A DNA stretch of 64,000 bases from Alcanivorax sp. (GCF_019431375.1 NZ_CP080267.1:2607933-2671932); one strand, 5' to 3'. Positions 1 to 8,238 are shown, counted from the stretch's first letter. The notes: generated by a model not told the origin, from the letters alone. Program-made: numbers and translations.

Positions 1-632
1 CCTTCTTCGATGGCCACGCCGAAATCCGCGCTCATGCCCATGGAGAGCGTATCGAGGGACGGCATTGTATTGCGCAATTGTGACAGTGTCATGGCGAGCT
101 GTCGGAAAGCCCCCCGGTTGCTGTCCTCACTGTCCGCCCGGGGGATGGCCATCAGGCCACGCAGGCGCAGGTTGGGCAGGGTGACCATGTCAGCGGCCAG
201 CGCAGGCACGTCTTCCAGCAGTATGCCGCTCTTGCTGTCTTCGTCGTCCACATTTACCTGAATACAGACATTCAACGGCGGCAGGTCTGCCGGGCGCTGC
301 TCACTGAGGCGGCGAGCCACCTTCAGGCGGTCCACCGAGTGCACCCAATCGAAGTGAGCAGCGATATCGCGGGTCTTGTTGGACTGGATCGGGCCGATGA
401 AATGCCACACCAGGCCCCGCCCCCGCAGCGCCGCTATCTTGTCCAGAGCCTCCTGCAGATAATTCTCGCCGAAATGCCGCTGCCCCTGGTCAGCCAGGCG
501 GGCCAGTTCATCCGGTGTGCGGGTCTTGCTGACCGCCAGAAGCTGCACACTGTCAGAATCACGGCCGGATTGCTCACAAAATGCACGAATTTGCGCATTG
601 ACCTGTATCAGTGGGCTTTTGGAGTCTGTCAT
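1..632 (-). CDS. YggS/PROSC family pyridoxal-phosphate homeostasis protein (3' end beyond window)
   Basis: Read on the minus strand from an ATG at 632, this gives a protein starting MTDSKSPLIQVNAQIRAF and containing LLAVSKTRTPDELA (the PLP lysine segment), FGENYLQEA, WHFIGPIQSNKT, VHSVDRLK and LSMGMSADFGVAIEEG, in the usual order of YggS proteins. The family binds pyridoxal phosphate and keeps free PLP and amino-acid pools balanced, without a known catalytic reaction. About 210 residues are visible; the last 15-25 residues lie left of the window. It is divergent from pilT, the common arrangement in gammaproteobacteria (yggS next to pilT). Confidence 0.93.
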   Translation of the reverse strand, partial: MTDSKSPLIQVNAQIRAFCEQSGRDSDSVQLLAVSKTRTPDELARLADQGQRHFGENYLQEALDKIAALRGRGLVWHFIGPIQSNKTRDIAAHFDWVHSVDRLKVARRLSEQRPADLPPLNVCIQVNVDDEDSKSGILLEDVPALAADMVTLPNLRLRGLMAIPRADSEDSNRGAFRQLAMTLSQLRNTMPSLDTLSMGMSADFGVAIEE

Positions 633-768
633 TATTGAACGGCTCAAGAGGTCGGGTTACTTTAGACATGCGACGAATTTCTGAGGAAGCCGGTTTCCGG
701 CTGCCGACATAATAACAAAAGGGCGCTTCAGGCTCCCTTTCAATACCTGACAACCCAAGTAGACACCC

Positions 769-1803
769 ATGGATATTACCGAGCTGCTCGCCTTCAGCGC
801 CAAAAACGGCGCTTCCGACCTTCACCTGTCCGCCGGTTTGCCACCGATGATCCGTGTGGACGGCGACGTGCGCCGTATCAACCTGCCGGCCATGGAGCAC
901 AAGGAAGTCCACGCGCTGATCTACGACATCATGAACGACAAGCAGCGCAAGGATTTCGAGGAATTCTTCGAAACCGATTTCTCCTTCGAGGTCCCCGGCG
1001 TGGCCCGTTTCCGGGTCAACGCCTTCAACCACAACCGGGGCGCCGGTGCGGTATTCCGGACCATTCCCTCGAAAGTGCTGACCATGGAAGACCTGGGCAT
1101 GGGCAAGGTGTTCCAGAAAATTTCCGAAATGCCACGGGGCATCGTGCTGGTTACCGGCCCTACCGGTTCCGGTAAATCCACCACCCTGGCGGCGATGATC
1201 GATTACATCAACGATTCCCGCTACGAACACATCCTCACCATCGAGGATCCCATCGAATTCGTGCATGAATCCAAGAAGTGCCTGGTGAACCAGCGGGAAG
1301 TGCACCGTGACACCCTGGGCTTCGCCGAAGCGCTGCGCTCGGCCCTGCGGGAAGACCCGGACATCATCCTGGTGGGTGAGATGCGGGATCTGGAAACCAT
1401 CCGCCTGGCGCTGACGGCGGCGGAAACCGGCCACCTGGTGTTCGGCACCCTGCACACCACCTCTGCGGCCAAGACCATTGACCGGGTGGTGGACGTGTTC
1501 CCCGCCGAGGAAAAATCCATGGTCCGCTCCATGCTGTCGGAATCCCTGCAGGCGGTTATCTCACAGACCCTGATGAAGAAGAACGGTGGCGGCCGGGTAG
1601 CGGCCCACGAAATCATGATCGGTACACCGGCGATTCGTAACCTGATTCGCGAAGACAAGGTGGCACAGATGTATTCGGCGATTCAGACCGGCGGCGCGCT
1701 GGGCATGCAGACTCTGGATCAGTGCCTGCAAGGGCTGGTAAAGAAAGGGCTGGTGTCCCGGGAAGTGGCCCGGGAAAAAGCCAAGAGCCCGGACTCAATC
1801 TAA
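769..1803 (+). CDS. pilT: Type IV pilus retraction ATPase PilT
   Basis: This 344-residue cytoplasmic hexameric ATPase powers pilus retraction in twitching motility. A PAS-like N-terminal domain precedes the Walker A motif GPTGSGKS at about residues 130-137. The Asp box, Walker B (DPDIILVGEMRD) and His box (TLHTTSAAKTIDR) follow in order. The diagnostic PilT motif AIRNLIRE is present near residue 287. Full length and intact. pilU follows 15 bp downstream with its own ribosome binding site (GAGGAG), so the two are probably co-transcribed. The ATG at 769 gives the canonical start MDITELLAFSAKNGASDLHL. Confidence 0.97.
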   Translation: MDITELLAFSAKNGASDLHLSAGLPPMIRVDGDVRRINLPAMEHKEVHALIYDIMNDKQRKDFEEFFETDFSFEVPGVARFRVNAFNHNRGAGAVFRTIPSKVLTMEDLGMGKVFQKISEMPRGIVLVTGPTGSGKSTTLAAMIDYINDSRYEHILTIEDPIEFVHESKKCLVNQREVHRDTLGFAEALRSALREDPDIILVGEMRDLETIRLALTAAETGHLVFGTLHTTSAAKTIDRVVDVFPAEEKSMVRSMLSESLQAVISQTLMKKNGGGRVAAHEIMIGTPAIRNLIREDKVAQMYSAIQTGGALGMQTLDQCLQGLVKKGLVSREVAREKAKSPDSI

Positions 1804-1818
1804 CGAGGAGAAGAACAG

Positions 1819-2940
1819 ATGGAATTCGAAGAGCTCCTCAAACTGATGGTACAGAAAGGCGGTTCCGACCTGTTCATTACCGCCGGTGTACCACCCAGCA
1901 TGAAGGTCAACGGCAAGATCCTGCCGGTGACCAAGAGCGCGCTGACCCCGGACATGACCCGGGACATCGTGTTCGGCGTGATGACCGAACAGCAACGCAA
2001 GGAATTCGTGGCGCACCACGAGTGCAACTTCGCCATCTCCGCCCGGGGTATCGGCCGTTTCCGGGTGTCTGCTTTCTACCAGCGCAACCTGGTAGCCATG
2101 GTCCTGCGTCGCATCGAGACCAAGATTCCCAATGTGGATGATCTGCGACTGCCGCCAGTGATCAAGGAACTGGCCATGACCAAGCGGGGCCTGGTGATCT
2201 TTGTGGGCGCCACCGGTACCGGTAAGTCCACCTCGCTGGCCTCCATGATCGGGCACCGCAACAAGAACTCGAAGGGTCACATCATTACCATTGAGGACCC
2301 CATCGAATTCATCCATCAGCATCAGGGCTGTATCGTCACCCAGCGCGAGGTGGGCATTGATACCGAGTCCTTCGATGTGGCGCTGAAGAACACCCTGCGT
2401 CAGGCACCGGACGTGATTCTGATTGGCGAGATCCGGACCCCGGAAACCATGGACAAGGCCATCGCCTTCGCGGAAACCGGCCACCTCTGTCTGGCCACCC
2501 TGCACGCCAATAACGCCAACCAGGCGCTGGACCGGATCATCCACTTCTTCCCGGCAGACCGTCACGGCCAGCTGTGGATGGATCTCTCCCTGAACCTGAA
2601 GGGCATCGTTGCCCAGCAACTGATTCCCACCCCGGACGGCAAGGGTCGACGTGCCGCCATCGAGGTGCTGCTGGGCACACCGCTGGTGCAGGATCATATC
2701 CGTAAAGGCGAAGTGCACATGCTCAAGCAGCTGATGAGCAAGTCCCGGGAACAAGGTATGCAGACCTTCGACCAGGCGCTCTACGACCTCTACTCCGCCG
2801 GCGAAATCACCTACGAAGACGCCATGCTGCACGCGGATTCGCCCAATGACCTGCGCCTGATGATCAAGCTGGGCAACGAGACCGATGCTTCCAGCCTGGA
2901 TATCGCCACGCGGGGCTTGAGTATCGAGGATACAGAGTAA
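1819..2940 (+). CDS. pilU: PilT-dependent retraction ATPase PilU
   Basis: A 373-residue paralogue of PilT that assists retraction. It has the family start MEFEELLKLMVQKGGSDLF, Walker A GATGTGKS near residue 130, Walker B DVILIGEIRTPE and the His box TLHANNANQALDR. The C-terminus has the longer acidic PilU tail. A GAGGAG sequence at about 1804-1809 decides the start. This is the intact copy; a 5'-truncated second copy lies at 4941-5771 and shows no difference from this one over roughly its first 560 bp. Confidence 0.97.
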   Translation: MEFEELLKLMVQKGGSDLFITAGVPPSMKVNGKILPVTKSALTPDMTRDIVFGVMTEQQRKEFVAHHECNFAISARGIGRFRVSAFYQRNLVAMVLRRIETKIPNVDDLRLPPVIKELAMTKRGLVIFVGATGTGKSTSLASMIGHRNKNSKGHIITIEDPIEFIHQHQGCIVTQREVGIDTESFDVALKNTLRQAPDVILIGEIRTPETMDKAIAFAETGHLCLATLHANNANQALDRIIHFFPADRHGQLWMDLSLNLKGIVAQQLIPTPDGKGRRAAIEVLLGTPLVQDHIRKGEVHMLKQLMSKSREQGMQTFDQALYDLYSAGEITYEDAMLHADSPNDLRLMIKLGNETDASSLDIATRGLSIEDTE

Positions 2941-3066
2941 AGACAGGTAATAATTAACAGTGAATAGTTGCGCGAGGAAGGCCGTTACGGACTGACGGGC
3001 CCTACCCGCGCTCAACCCCGCGATAGCAGGGACGCTTTTTTACTTTACCAATGGAGGGAAAAACCC

Positions 3067-3492
3067 ATGCAACAACAAAAAGAAACGCACCTGACACCCA
3101 TCGGCTATCTGCTGTGGTTTTTCGGCGGTATCTTCGGTTACCACCGTTTCTACTATGGTCGCCAGCTCACCGGTCTGCTGTGGATGCTGACCGCCGGGGT
3201 CTTCTTCATCGGCTGGATCGTGGATGCCTTCCTGATTCCAGGCATGAACCGGGACGCCAACAACCAGTTCAAGAGCGGCGAGACTGATTACAGTGTGGCC
3301 TGGGTGTTGATGCTGTTCCTGGGCATCTTCGGCGCCCATCGCTTCTACATGGGCAAGATCGGTACCGGTATCCTTTACCTGCTGACACTGGGCCTGCTGG
3401 GCTTCGGCGTGATCTACGATCTGTTCACCCTCAATGGCCAGGTGTCCGAACGCAACGGCGAAACCGCTCAGGGTGAGCCGGTTCCTGCCTGA
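3067..3492 (+). CDS. TM2 domain membrane protein, copy 1
   Basis: A 141-residue small membrane protein with two repeated TM2-like units. Each has a hydrophobic hairpin preceded by a G-x-H/Y-R-F-Y motif (GIFGYHRFYYGRQLTGLLW and GIFGAHRFYMGKIGTGILY). The TM2 family has no defined bacterial function. The start ATG at 3067 follows GGAGGG by about 10 bases. It follows pilU by 126 bp containing an AT-rich repeat, so co-transcription with pilTU is uncertain. A bidirectional hairpin lies between it and slyX. A second copy is at 5892-6317. Confidence 0.85.
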   Translation: MQQQKETHLTPIGYLLWFFGGIFGYHRFYYGRQLTGLLWMLTAGVFFIGWIVDAFLIPGMNRDANNQFKSGETDYSVAWVLMLFLGIFGAHRFYMGKIGTGILYLLTLGLLGFGVIYDLFTLNGQVSERNGETAQGEPVPA

Positions 3493-3541
3493 AGAGAAGC
3501 AAGCCGCAACACGAGCAAGTCCATTGCGGACCAGAACTGAT

Positions 3542-3572
3542 GAGGCCGCGCCCAAAAATTGGGCGCGGCCTC
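3542..3572. terminator. Bidirectional hairpin terminator between TM2 gene and slyX
   Basis: A perfect 12-bp stem GAGGCCGCGCCC / GGGCGCGGCCTC with a 7-base AT-rich loop lies between two convergent genes. A T-rich run follows on the plus strand. The same stem recurs at 6367-6397, and a close relative lies at 45791-45841. Confidence 0.8.
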
Positions 3573-3632
3573 TTTGCTTTTACCTTGGAAAACCCTTTAT
3601 CGCGTTGCAACTTGTCACTTGAAACTTGCAAC

Positions 3633-3839
3633 TCAGTAATGCGGCGGCGGCGCGTCCTCGATGCGTGACGCGGCCATTTCCTCGGACAAATCCAACACCC
3701 TGTCCACCAGTTTGCGGCACACCTTTTCCAGCTCGTCGATTTTTCCCTGCTGATCACTGACCACCTTGTTCAGATGCTGGACCAGGTCTTCCTGGTAGGC
3801 CAGTTTGGTTTCGATATCGAGAAAACGCTCGTCACTCAT
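3633..3839 (-). CDS. slyX: SlyX family protein, copy 1
   Basis: A 68-residue predicted coiled-coil protein (LDIETKLAYQEDLVQHLN, then VVSDQQGKIDELE) ending in the family-typical PPPHY. SlyX proteins are small cytoplasmic proteins of unknown biochemical role. The start codon overlaps the stop of the upstream tetR-family gene by 8 bp, implying translational coupling in this copy. The second copy at 6459-6668 differs at the N-terminus (SDAERLVDIE rather than SDERFLDIE). Confidence 0.9.
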   Translation of the reverse strand: MSDERFLDIETKLAYQEDLVQHLNKVVSDQQGKIDELEKVCRKLVDRVLDLSEEMAASRIEDAPPPHY

Positions 3840-4452
3840 GGTGCCCTCCGGTTGATGGGTAATTATACAGGCCTACCTGATCGACCGCCTCCTGTAGTGC
3901 AGATTCAGCCAAAATCAGCGGATCCTCCCCCTGCCCCTCCAACAACCCGTCCAGCAGCAAATGACTGAGGCCATGCACCAACCCCCAAGCCCGCAGGGCC
4001 GCTCGACTCACCGATGAATCATCTACCTGTTTGCCTTGAACATGCGCCACCGCCATCTTCAATGTATCGAACGAAGCTCGTGATGCTTCTTCAAGCTCTT
4101 CACTGCGACCTCTTGACTGAATGCCGCCGAACATCAAGCGAAACAGAGCCGGGTTATCGTGTGCAAAATGAAGATAGCTGTAGCCTCCCGCAAGCAACCG
4201 ACTATCCTTGGCAGCCTTCTCCTCGGCTTTTGCCTGATTAGCCCGCAAACGGCGAAATCCTTCCGCAGCCAATGCCATTAGCAGCGCATCTTTATTAGCA
4301 AAATGCCGATAACAAGCATTCGCTGTTACTTCTACTCGACGCGCCAACTCGCGCAGACTGAACTCCCCGCCATGCTCGGCCAGCAATATCAACCCTTCCT
4401 CAAGAAGCGCCTGTCGCAAATTACCATGGTGATATGTTGACACTGTGAACAT
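3832..4452 (-). CDS. TetR/AcrR family transcriptional regulator
   Basis: A 206-residue regulator. The N-terminal helix-turn-helix (about residues 10-60) contains YHHGNLRQALLEEG, LRELARRVEVTANACYRHF and NKDALLMALA, typical of TetR proteins; the C-terminal helical part is a ligand/dimer domain of the TetR_C type. It is divergent from a DUF2306-type gene, and a perfect inverted repeat in the gap (4443-4476) overlaps its first codons. That makes autoregulation and control of the neighbour likely (inference). The start may be the ATG at 4452 or the in-frame GTG at 4443. A corrupted copy of part of this gene appears at 4680-4940. Confidence 0.88.
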   Translation of the reverse strand: MFTVSTYHHGNLRQALLEEGLILLAEHGGEFSLRELARRVEVTANACYRHFANKDALLMALAAEGFRRLRANQAKAEEKAAKDSRLLAGGYSYLHFAHDNPALFRLMFGGIQSRGRSEELEEASRASFDTLKMAVAHVQGKQVDDSSVSRAALRAWGLVHGLSHLLLDGLLEGQGEDPLILAESALQEAVDQVGLYNYPSTGGHHE

Positions 4453-4476
4453 CCGTTATTAATCTGATGTTCACAG
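4443..4476. promoter_or_regulatory. Probable TetR-family operator
   Basis: A perfect inverted repeat of CTGTGAACATC (4443-4453) and GATGTTCACAG (4466-4476), separated by 12 AT-rich bases, lies between the divergent tetR-like and DUF2306 genes. Position and symmetry fit an autoregulatory operator. Binding is inferred, not shown. Confidence 0.7.
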
Positions 4477-4519
4477 CATATACATACATGCTCTGCAAAA
4501 AAAACCTTTGGAGACTGCC

Positions 4520-4682
4520 ATGAGCGTCGGCATACACCTTATCGCTGCAATTTGCGCACTTGCGATCGGCGGATGGCAATTAAGCACACCCAAGGGCACT
4601 CTAAATCACCGCTCTCTTGGAAAAATTTGGATCCTCTCAATGGCGGTAGCCGCCATATCCTCATTCTGGATTCCAAGCGAGG
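4520..4682 (+). pseudogene. DUF2306-type membrane protein, 5' fragment only
   Basis: Starting at the ATG at 4520 (GGAGA six bases upstream), the reading begins MSVGIHLIAAICALAIGG and continues through THK-type residues HRSLGKIWILSMAVAAISSFWI. This resembles the first two membrane segments of small DUF2306 proteins. At about 4680 the sequence switches abruptly to a degraded copy of tetR DNA, so about the first 54 residues remain of a protein normally well over 100 residues long. Identification rests on the short fragment. The divergent TetR gene suggests it was the regulated partner. Confidence 0.6.
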
Positions 4683-4940
4683 CCATGCACCAACCCCAAG
4701 CCCGCAGGGCCGCTCCACCTGATGAATCATCTCCACTACCTGTTTGCCTTGAACATGCGCCACCGCCATGCACACCAAGCCGCCATCTTCAATGTATCAA
4801 CGAAGCTCCTCTTCATGCTCTTCACGACCTCTTGACTGAATGCCGCCGAACATCAATCGAAACAGAAGCCGGGTTATCGTGTGCTTCTTGAAGATAGCTT
4901 CAGCGACCTCGCAAGCAACCGACTATCCGAAGAATCGCTA
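4680..4940. other. Error-rich partial copy of tetR sequence at a junction
   Basis: From GAGGCCATGCACCAAC at 4680 the sequence follows 3967-4208 in the same orientation but with many short deletions, insertions and substitutions. It loses any reading frame. It then joins position 2110-equivalent pilU sequence at 4941. The order (tetR piece, then pilU) is not the parental order. The texture matches the larger corrupted block at 20741-25215. Confidence 0.85.
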
Positions 4941-5771
4941 CGCATCGAGACCAAGATTCCCAATGTGGATGATCTGCGACTGCCGCCAGTGATCAAGGAA
5001 CTGGCCATGACCAAGCGGGGCCTGGTGATCTTTGTGGGCGCCACCGGTACCGGTAAGTCCACCTCGCTGGCCTCCATGATCGGGCACCGCAACAAGAACT
5101 CGAAGGGTCACATCATTACCATTGAGGACCCCATCGAATTCATCCATCAGCATCAGGGCTGTATCGTCACCCAGCGCGAGGTGGGCATTGATACCGAGTC
5201 CTTCGATGTGGCGCTGAAGAACACCCTGCGTCAGGCACCGGACGTGATTCTGATTGGCGAGATCCGGACCCCGGAAACCATGGACAAGGCCATCGCCTTC
5301 GCGGAAACCGGCCACCTCTGTCTGGCCACCCTGCACGCCAATAACGCCAACCAGGCGCTGGACCGGATCATCCACTTCTTCCCGGCAGACCGTCACGGCC
5401 AGCTGTGGATGGATCTCTCCCTGAACCTGAAGGGCATCGTTGCCCAGCAACTGATTCCCACCCCGGACGGCAAGGGTCGACGTGCCGCCATCGAGGTGCT
5501 GCTGGGTACGCCGCTGGTTCAGGATCATATCCGCAAGGGCGAAGTGCACATGCTCAAGCAGCTGATGAGCAAGTCCCGGGAACAGGGCATGCAGACCTTC
5601 GACCAGGCACTCTATGATCTCTACTCCGCCGGGGAAATCACCTACGAAGACGCCATGCTCCACGCGGATTCGCCCAACGATCTGCGCCTGATGATCAAAC
5701 TGGGCAACGAGACCGATGCCTCCAGCCTGGATGTGGCCACGCGGGGATTGAGCATTGAGGACACGGAGTAA
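4941..5771 (+). pseudogene. pilU: 5'-truncated second copy of pilU
   Basis: Aligns without gaps to 2110-2940. It lacks the first ~97 codons, including the N-terminal PAS-like domain, but keeps Walker A, Walker B and the C-terminal domain. An open frame from 4881 fuses about 20 residues of out-of-frame tetR-derived sequence to it; this is not a credible native protein. About 560 bp at the 5' side show no difference from the intact gene. After ~5507 scattered third-position changes appear (for example CGTAAAGGC to CGCAAGGGC), typical of natural divergence. Confidence 0.85.
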
Positions 5772-5891
5772 AGACAGTTAATAATTAACAGTGAATAGTT
5801 AATAGTTGCGCGGGGAAGCCCGTTACGGACTGATGGGCCCTGCCCGCGATAGCAGGGACGCTTTTTACTTTACCAATGGAGGGGGAAACCC

Positions 5892-6317
5892 ATGCAACAA
5901 CAAAAAGAAACGCACCTGACACCCATCGGCTATCTGCTGTGGTTTTTCGGCGGTATCTTCGGTTACCACCGGTTTTACTATGGCCGCCAGCTCACCGGCC
6001 TGCTGTGGATGTTGACCGCCGGGCTGTTACTGATCGGCTGGATCGTGGATGCCTTCCTGATTCCAGGCATGAACCGGGACGCCAACAACCAGTTCAAGAG
6101 CGGCGAGACTGATTACAGTGTGGCCTGGGTGTTGATGCTGTTCCTGGGCATCTTCGGCGCCCATCGCTTCTACATGGGCAAGATCGGCACCGGTATCCTT
6201 TACCTGCTGACGCTGGGCCTGCTGGGCTTCGGCGTGATCTACGATCTGTTCACCCTCAATGGCCAGGTGTCCGAACGCAACGGCGAAACCGCTCAGGGTG
6301 AGCCGGTTCCTGCCTGA
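5892..6317 (+). CDS. TM2 domain membrane protein, copy 2
   Basis: A 141-residue protein nearly identical to the product of 3067-3492. The clearest amino-acid difference is GLLLIGWIVD in place of GVFFIGWIVD; other changes are synonymous. It is preceded by GGAGGGGG and keeps the same spacing to the truncated pilU copy, so the pilU-TM2-slyX arrangement is preserved in both copies. Function unknown. Confidence 0.82.
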   Translation: MQQQKETHLTPIGYLLWFFGGIFGYHRFYYGRQLTGLLWMLTAGLLLIGWIVDAFLIPGMNRDANNQFKSGETDYSVAWVLMLFLGIFGAHRFYMGKIGTGILYLLTLGLLGFGVIYDLFTLNGQVSERNGETAQGEPVPA

Positions 6318-6366
6318 AGAGAAGCAAGCCGCAACACGAGCAAGTCCATTGCGGACCAGAACTGAT

Positions 6367-6397
6367 GAGGCCGCGCCCAAAAATTGGGCGCGGCCTC
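6367..6397. terminator. Bidirectional hairpin terminator, copy 2
   Basis: The same 12-bp GAGGCCGCGCCC stem and loop as 3542-3572, between the second TM2 and slyX genes. Confidence 0.8.
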
Positions 6398-6458
6398 TTT
6401 GCGTTTACCTTGGAAAAACCCTTTATCGCGTTGCAACTTGTCACTTGAAACTTGCAAC

Positions 6459-6668
6459 TCAGTAATGCGGCGGCGGCGCGTCCTCGATGCGTGACGCGGC
6501 CATTTCCTCGGACAAATCCAACACCCTGTCCACCAGTTTGCGGCACACCTTTTCCAGCTCGTCGATTTTTCCCTGCTGATCACTGACCACCTTGTTCAGG
6601 TGCTGGACCAGGTCTTCCTGGTAGGCCAGTTTGGTTTCGATATCAACTAGCCGTTCTGCGTCGCTCAT
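6459..6668 (-). CDS. slyX: SlyX family protein, copy 2
   Basis: A 69-residue coiled-coil SlyX protein starting MSDAERLVDIETK and ending PPPHY. GAGGG six bases upstream supports the start at 6668. Unlike copy 1 it is not coupled to a TetR gene: a REP-like palindrome lies directly upstream. The different 5' context and N-terminus indicate a distinct natural allele rather than a sequencing echo. Confidence 0.88.
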   Translation of the reverse strand: MSDAERLVDIETKLAYQEDLVQHLNKVVSDQQGKIDELEKVCRKLVDRVLDLSEEMAASRIEDAPPPHY

Positions 6669-6683
6669 GGAAAACCCTCTTGC

Positions 6684-6763
6684 TGTAGGAGCTATGCTTG
6701 CATGGCGAATCGCAGAAAACGATCTGCCGCAAGCAGGTTCGCCATGCAAGCATAGCTCCTACA
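6684..6763. repeat. REP-like palindrome (TGTAGGAGC ends)
   Basis: Inverted repeat of TGTAGGAGCTATGCTTGCAT (6684 onward) and its complement ending at 6763, with a ~20-bp variable centre. The same ends occur at 12640-12733, 14730-14896, 28451-28574, 30571-30737 and 39044-39204. Confidence 0.9.
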
Positions 6764-6832
6764 ATCCGCGTCATTAACATTGGTCCCATTGTACTTGCCC
6801 GAAAACAATATTGCCGCTAAGGTTTGCCCCGT

Positions 6833-6955
6833 CTTGGGGGAGTAGTCGCTAGAGCGCTTGAGCCTCCTGGTGGCCGTCAACATAGTTGCGCCTCATGCGC
6901 ATGGCGTCCACACCCGCATCCTCGCGGATTGCGGATTGACGAGACCTGAGACATC
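6833..6955 (+). promoter_or_regulatory. yybP-ykoY type manganese riboswitch aptamer
   Basis: Upstream of a UPF0016 gene this leader contains, in order, TTGGGGGAGTAGTCG (6834 onward), GTCAACATAGTTG near 6877 and GACGAGACCTGAG at 6938-6950. These match the conserved GGGGAGUAG, CAACAUA and GAGACC elements I recall for the yybP-ykoY class, which binds Mn2+ and commonly controls UPF0016, TerC-type and MntP exporters. Activation of exporter expression by Mn2+ is the known role of the class. A covariance-model search was not possible here. Confidence 0.8.
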
Positions 6956-6969
6956 GCTGGTATTCCGCA

Positions 6970-7014
6970 GGGGCGGGATTGACCGGTGGTGTCTCTGTGT
7001 CGCAATCCCGCCCC
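6970..7014 (+). promoter_or_regulatory. Expression-platform hairpin before UPF0016 gene
   Basis: A 12-bp perfect stem (GGGGCGGGATTG / CAATCCCGCCCC) with a 21-base loop ends 13 bases before the start codon, next to the weak ribosome-binding segment TCTGGAAAC. There is no T-run, so it probably acts on translation or partners the upstream aptamer rather than terminating transcription (inference). Confidence 0.6.
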
Positions 7015-7027
7015 TCTGGAAACGTTC

Positions 7028-7579
7028 ATGGAAGCCCTGTTCAGCTCTTTCCTGCTGGTTGCCCTCGGCGAGATCGGGGACAAGACCCAACTGTTGTCGC
7101 TGGCCCTGATTCTCAAGTTCCGTAAACCCTGGCCGATTCTGGCCGGCGTGGTGGTGGCGACCCTGCTCAACCACGGCGCGTCCGTGTGGTTCGGTGACTG
7201 GCTGGCCGGGGCGATTCCCGGAGACTGGCTGCGCTGGATTCTCGGCATCAGCTTTATCGGCCTGGGCCTGTGGATGCTGATCCCGGACGATGACGAGAAA
7301 GTGGATGATGATCCCCGCTTTGGTCCCTTCCTGACCGCCCTGGTCCTGTTCTTCATCGCCGAAATCGGCGACAAGACCCAGTTCGCCACCATTGCCCTGG
7401 CGGTCCAGTTCAAGGATCAGTTCTGGCCAATATTGGGTGGCTCCACCCTGGGCATGATCGCCGCCAACCTGCCAGTGATCTGGCTGGCTCACCAGTTCGG
7501 CGGTGAACGCTTTGAAACCTGGGCCCATCGCATCAGTGCGGTGCTGTTTATAGGCTTCGGGGTGTGGGCGCTGGTGTAA
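7028..7579 (+). CDS. UPF0016/GDT1 (TMEM165) family Mn2+ exporter, copy 1
   Basis: A 183-residue inner-membrane protein with about six membrane segments and two copies of the E-x-G-D-K-T motif (ALGEIGDKTQLLSLAL near residue 12 and AEIGDKTQFATIAL near 112). The paired motifs are the ion-binding signature of this cation-exchanger family; bacterial members such as MneA/MntX export manganese. A manganese-type riboswitch leader directly upstream supports this substrate. The ATG at 7028 was chosen because upstream in-frame starts lie inside the leader hairpin. Copy 2 is at 25308-25862. Confidence 0.9.
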   Translation: MEALFSSFLLVALGEIGDKTQLLSLALILKFRKPWPILAGVVVATLLNHGASVWFGDWLAGAIPGDWLRWILGISFIGLGLWMLIPDDDEKVDDDPRFGPFLTALVLFFIAEIGDKTQFATIALAVQFKDQFWPILGGSTLGMIAANLPVIWLAHQFGGERFETWAHRISAVLFIGFGVWALV

Positions 7580-7683
7580 GCCTGACTGAACAGGGGCCAC
7601 GCGGCACGCACAAAGCCTGATACAATCAGGCACCTTTTTGCGTGCATGCGTGTTGCGTGCTTCCTGATTGCGAGTCCCACCCC

Positions 7684-8238
7684 ATGGCCCTCACCGCCAC
7701 CATCTATAAAGCCGAATTAACCGTGTCCGACATGGACCGGGACTACTACGCCACCCATAACCTGACCGTGCCGTTGCACCCGTCGGAAACCGAATCGCGG
7801 ATGATGTTGCGGCTGCTGGCCTTTGCCCTGAATGCCCACGAAGACCTGACCTTTACCCGGGGCCTGTCCAGTACCGACGAGCCGGACCTGTGGCAGCGCA
7901 ATCCGGACGACACCCTGGAGCACTGGATCGAACTGGGCATGCCCGACGAAAAACGCCTGCGCAAGGCCTGCGGCCTGGCACGACAGGTGACGATTTACAC
8001 CTATGGCGCCCGGGCACCACAAGTATGGTGGGAGAGCATGAAGAACAAGGTAACCCGCTTCGACAACCTTCATATCGTCCATGTGGACCCGGACAGCGAA
8101 GCCACCCTGGCGCCGCTAATGCAGCGCACCATGCAGCTGCAATGCATGATTCAGGATGGACAAATCTGGTTTGGCAGCACCGAACAATCCATGGAGATGG
8201 GCCTGACCACCTGGTTTGGTGCCAGCCCCAATCACTAA
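7684..8238 (+). CDS. yaeQ: YaeQ family protein, copy 1
   Basis: A 184-residue protein starting MALTATIYKAELTVSDMDRD. It has the YaeQ hallmarks YYATHNLTVPLHPSETE, GLSSTDEPDLWQ, WIELGMPDEKRLRKAC and QLQCMIQDGQIWFG. The YaeQ fold is related to PD-(D/E)XK nucleases, but its cellular role is not established. The gene sits between the Mn exporter and a GST in both copies. The closely spaced downstream GST gene (69 bp) suggests a short operon. Confidence 0.93.
   Translation: MALTATIYKAELTVSDMDRDYYATHNLTVPLHPSETESRMMLRLLAFALNAHEDLTFTRGLSSTDEPDLWQRNPDDTLEHWIELGMPDEKRLRKACGLARQVTIYTYGARAPQVWWESMKNKVTRFDNLHIVHVDPDSEATLAPLMQRTMQLQCMIQDGQIWFGSTEQSMEMGLTTWFGASPNH

Noticed and set aside
1795..3015. 406-codon open frame antisense to pilU
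   Set aside because: Shadow of pilU; His/Gln-rich translation without similarity to any family.
4881..5771. Apparent 296-residue ATPase with a novel N-terminus
   Set aside because: The first ~20 codons are corrupted tetR sequence in the wrong frame joined to truncated pilU; it is a junction product, not a new gene.
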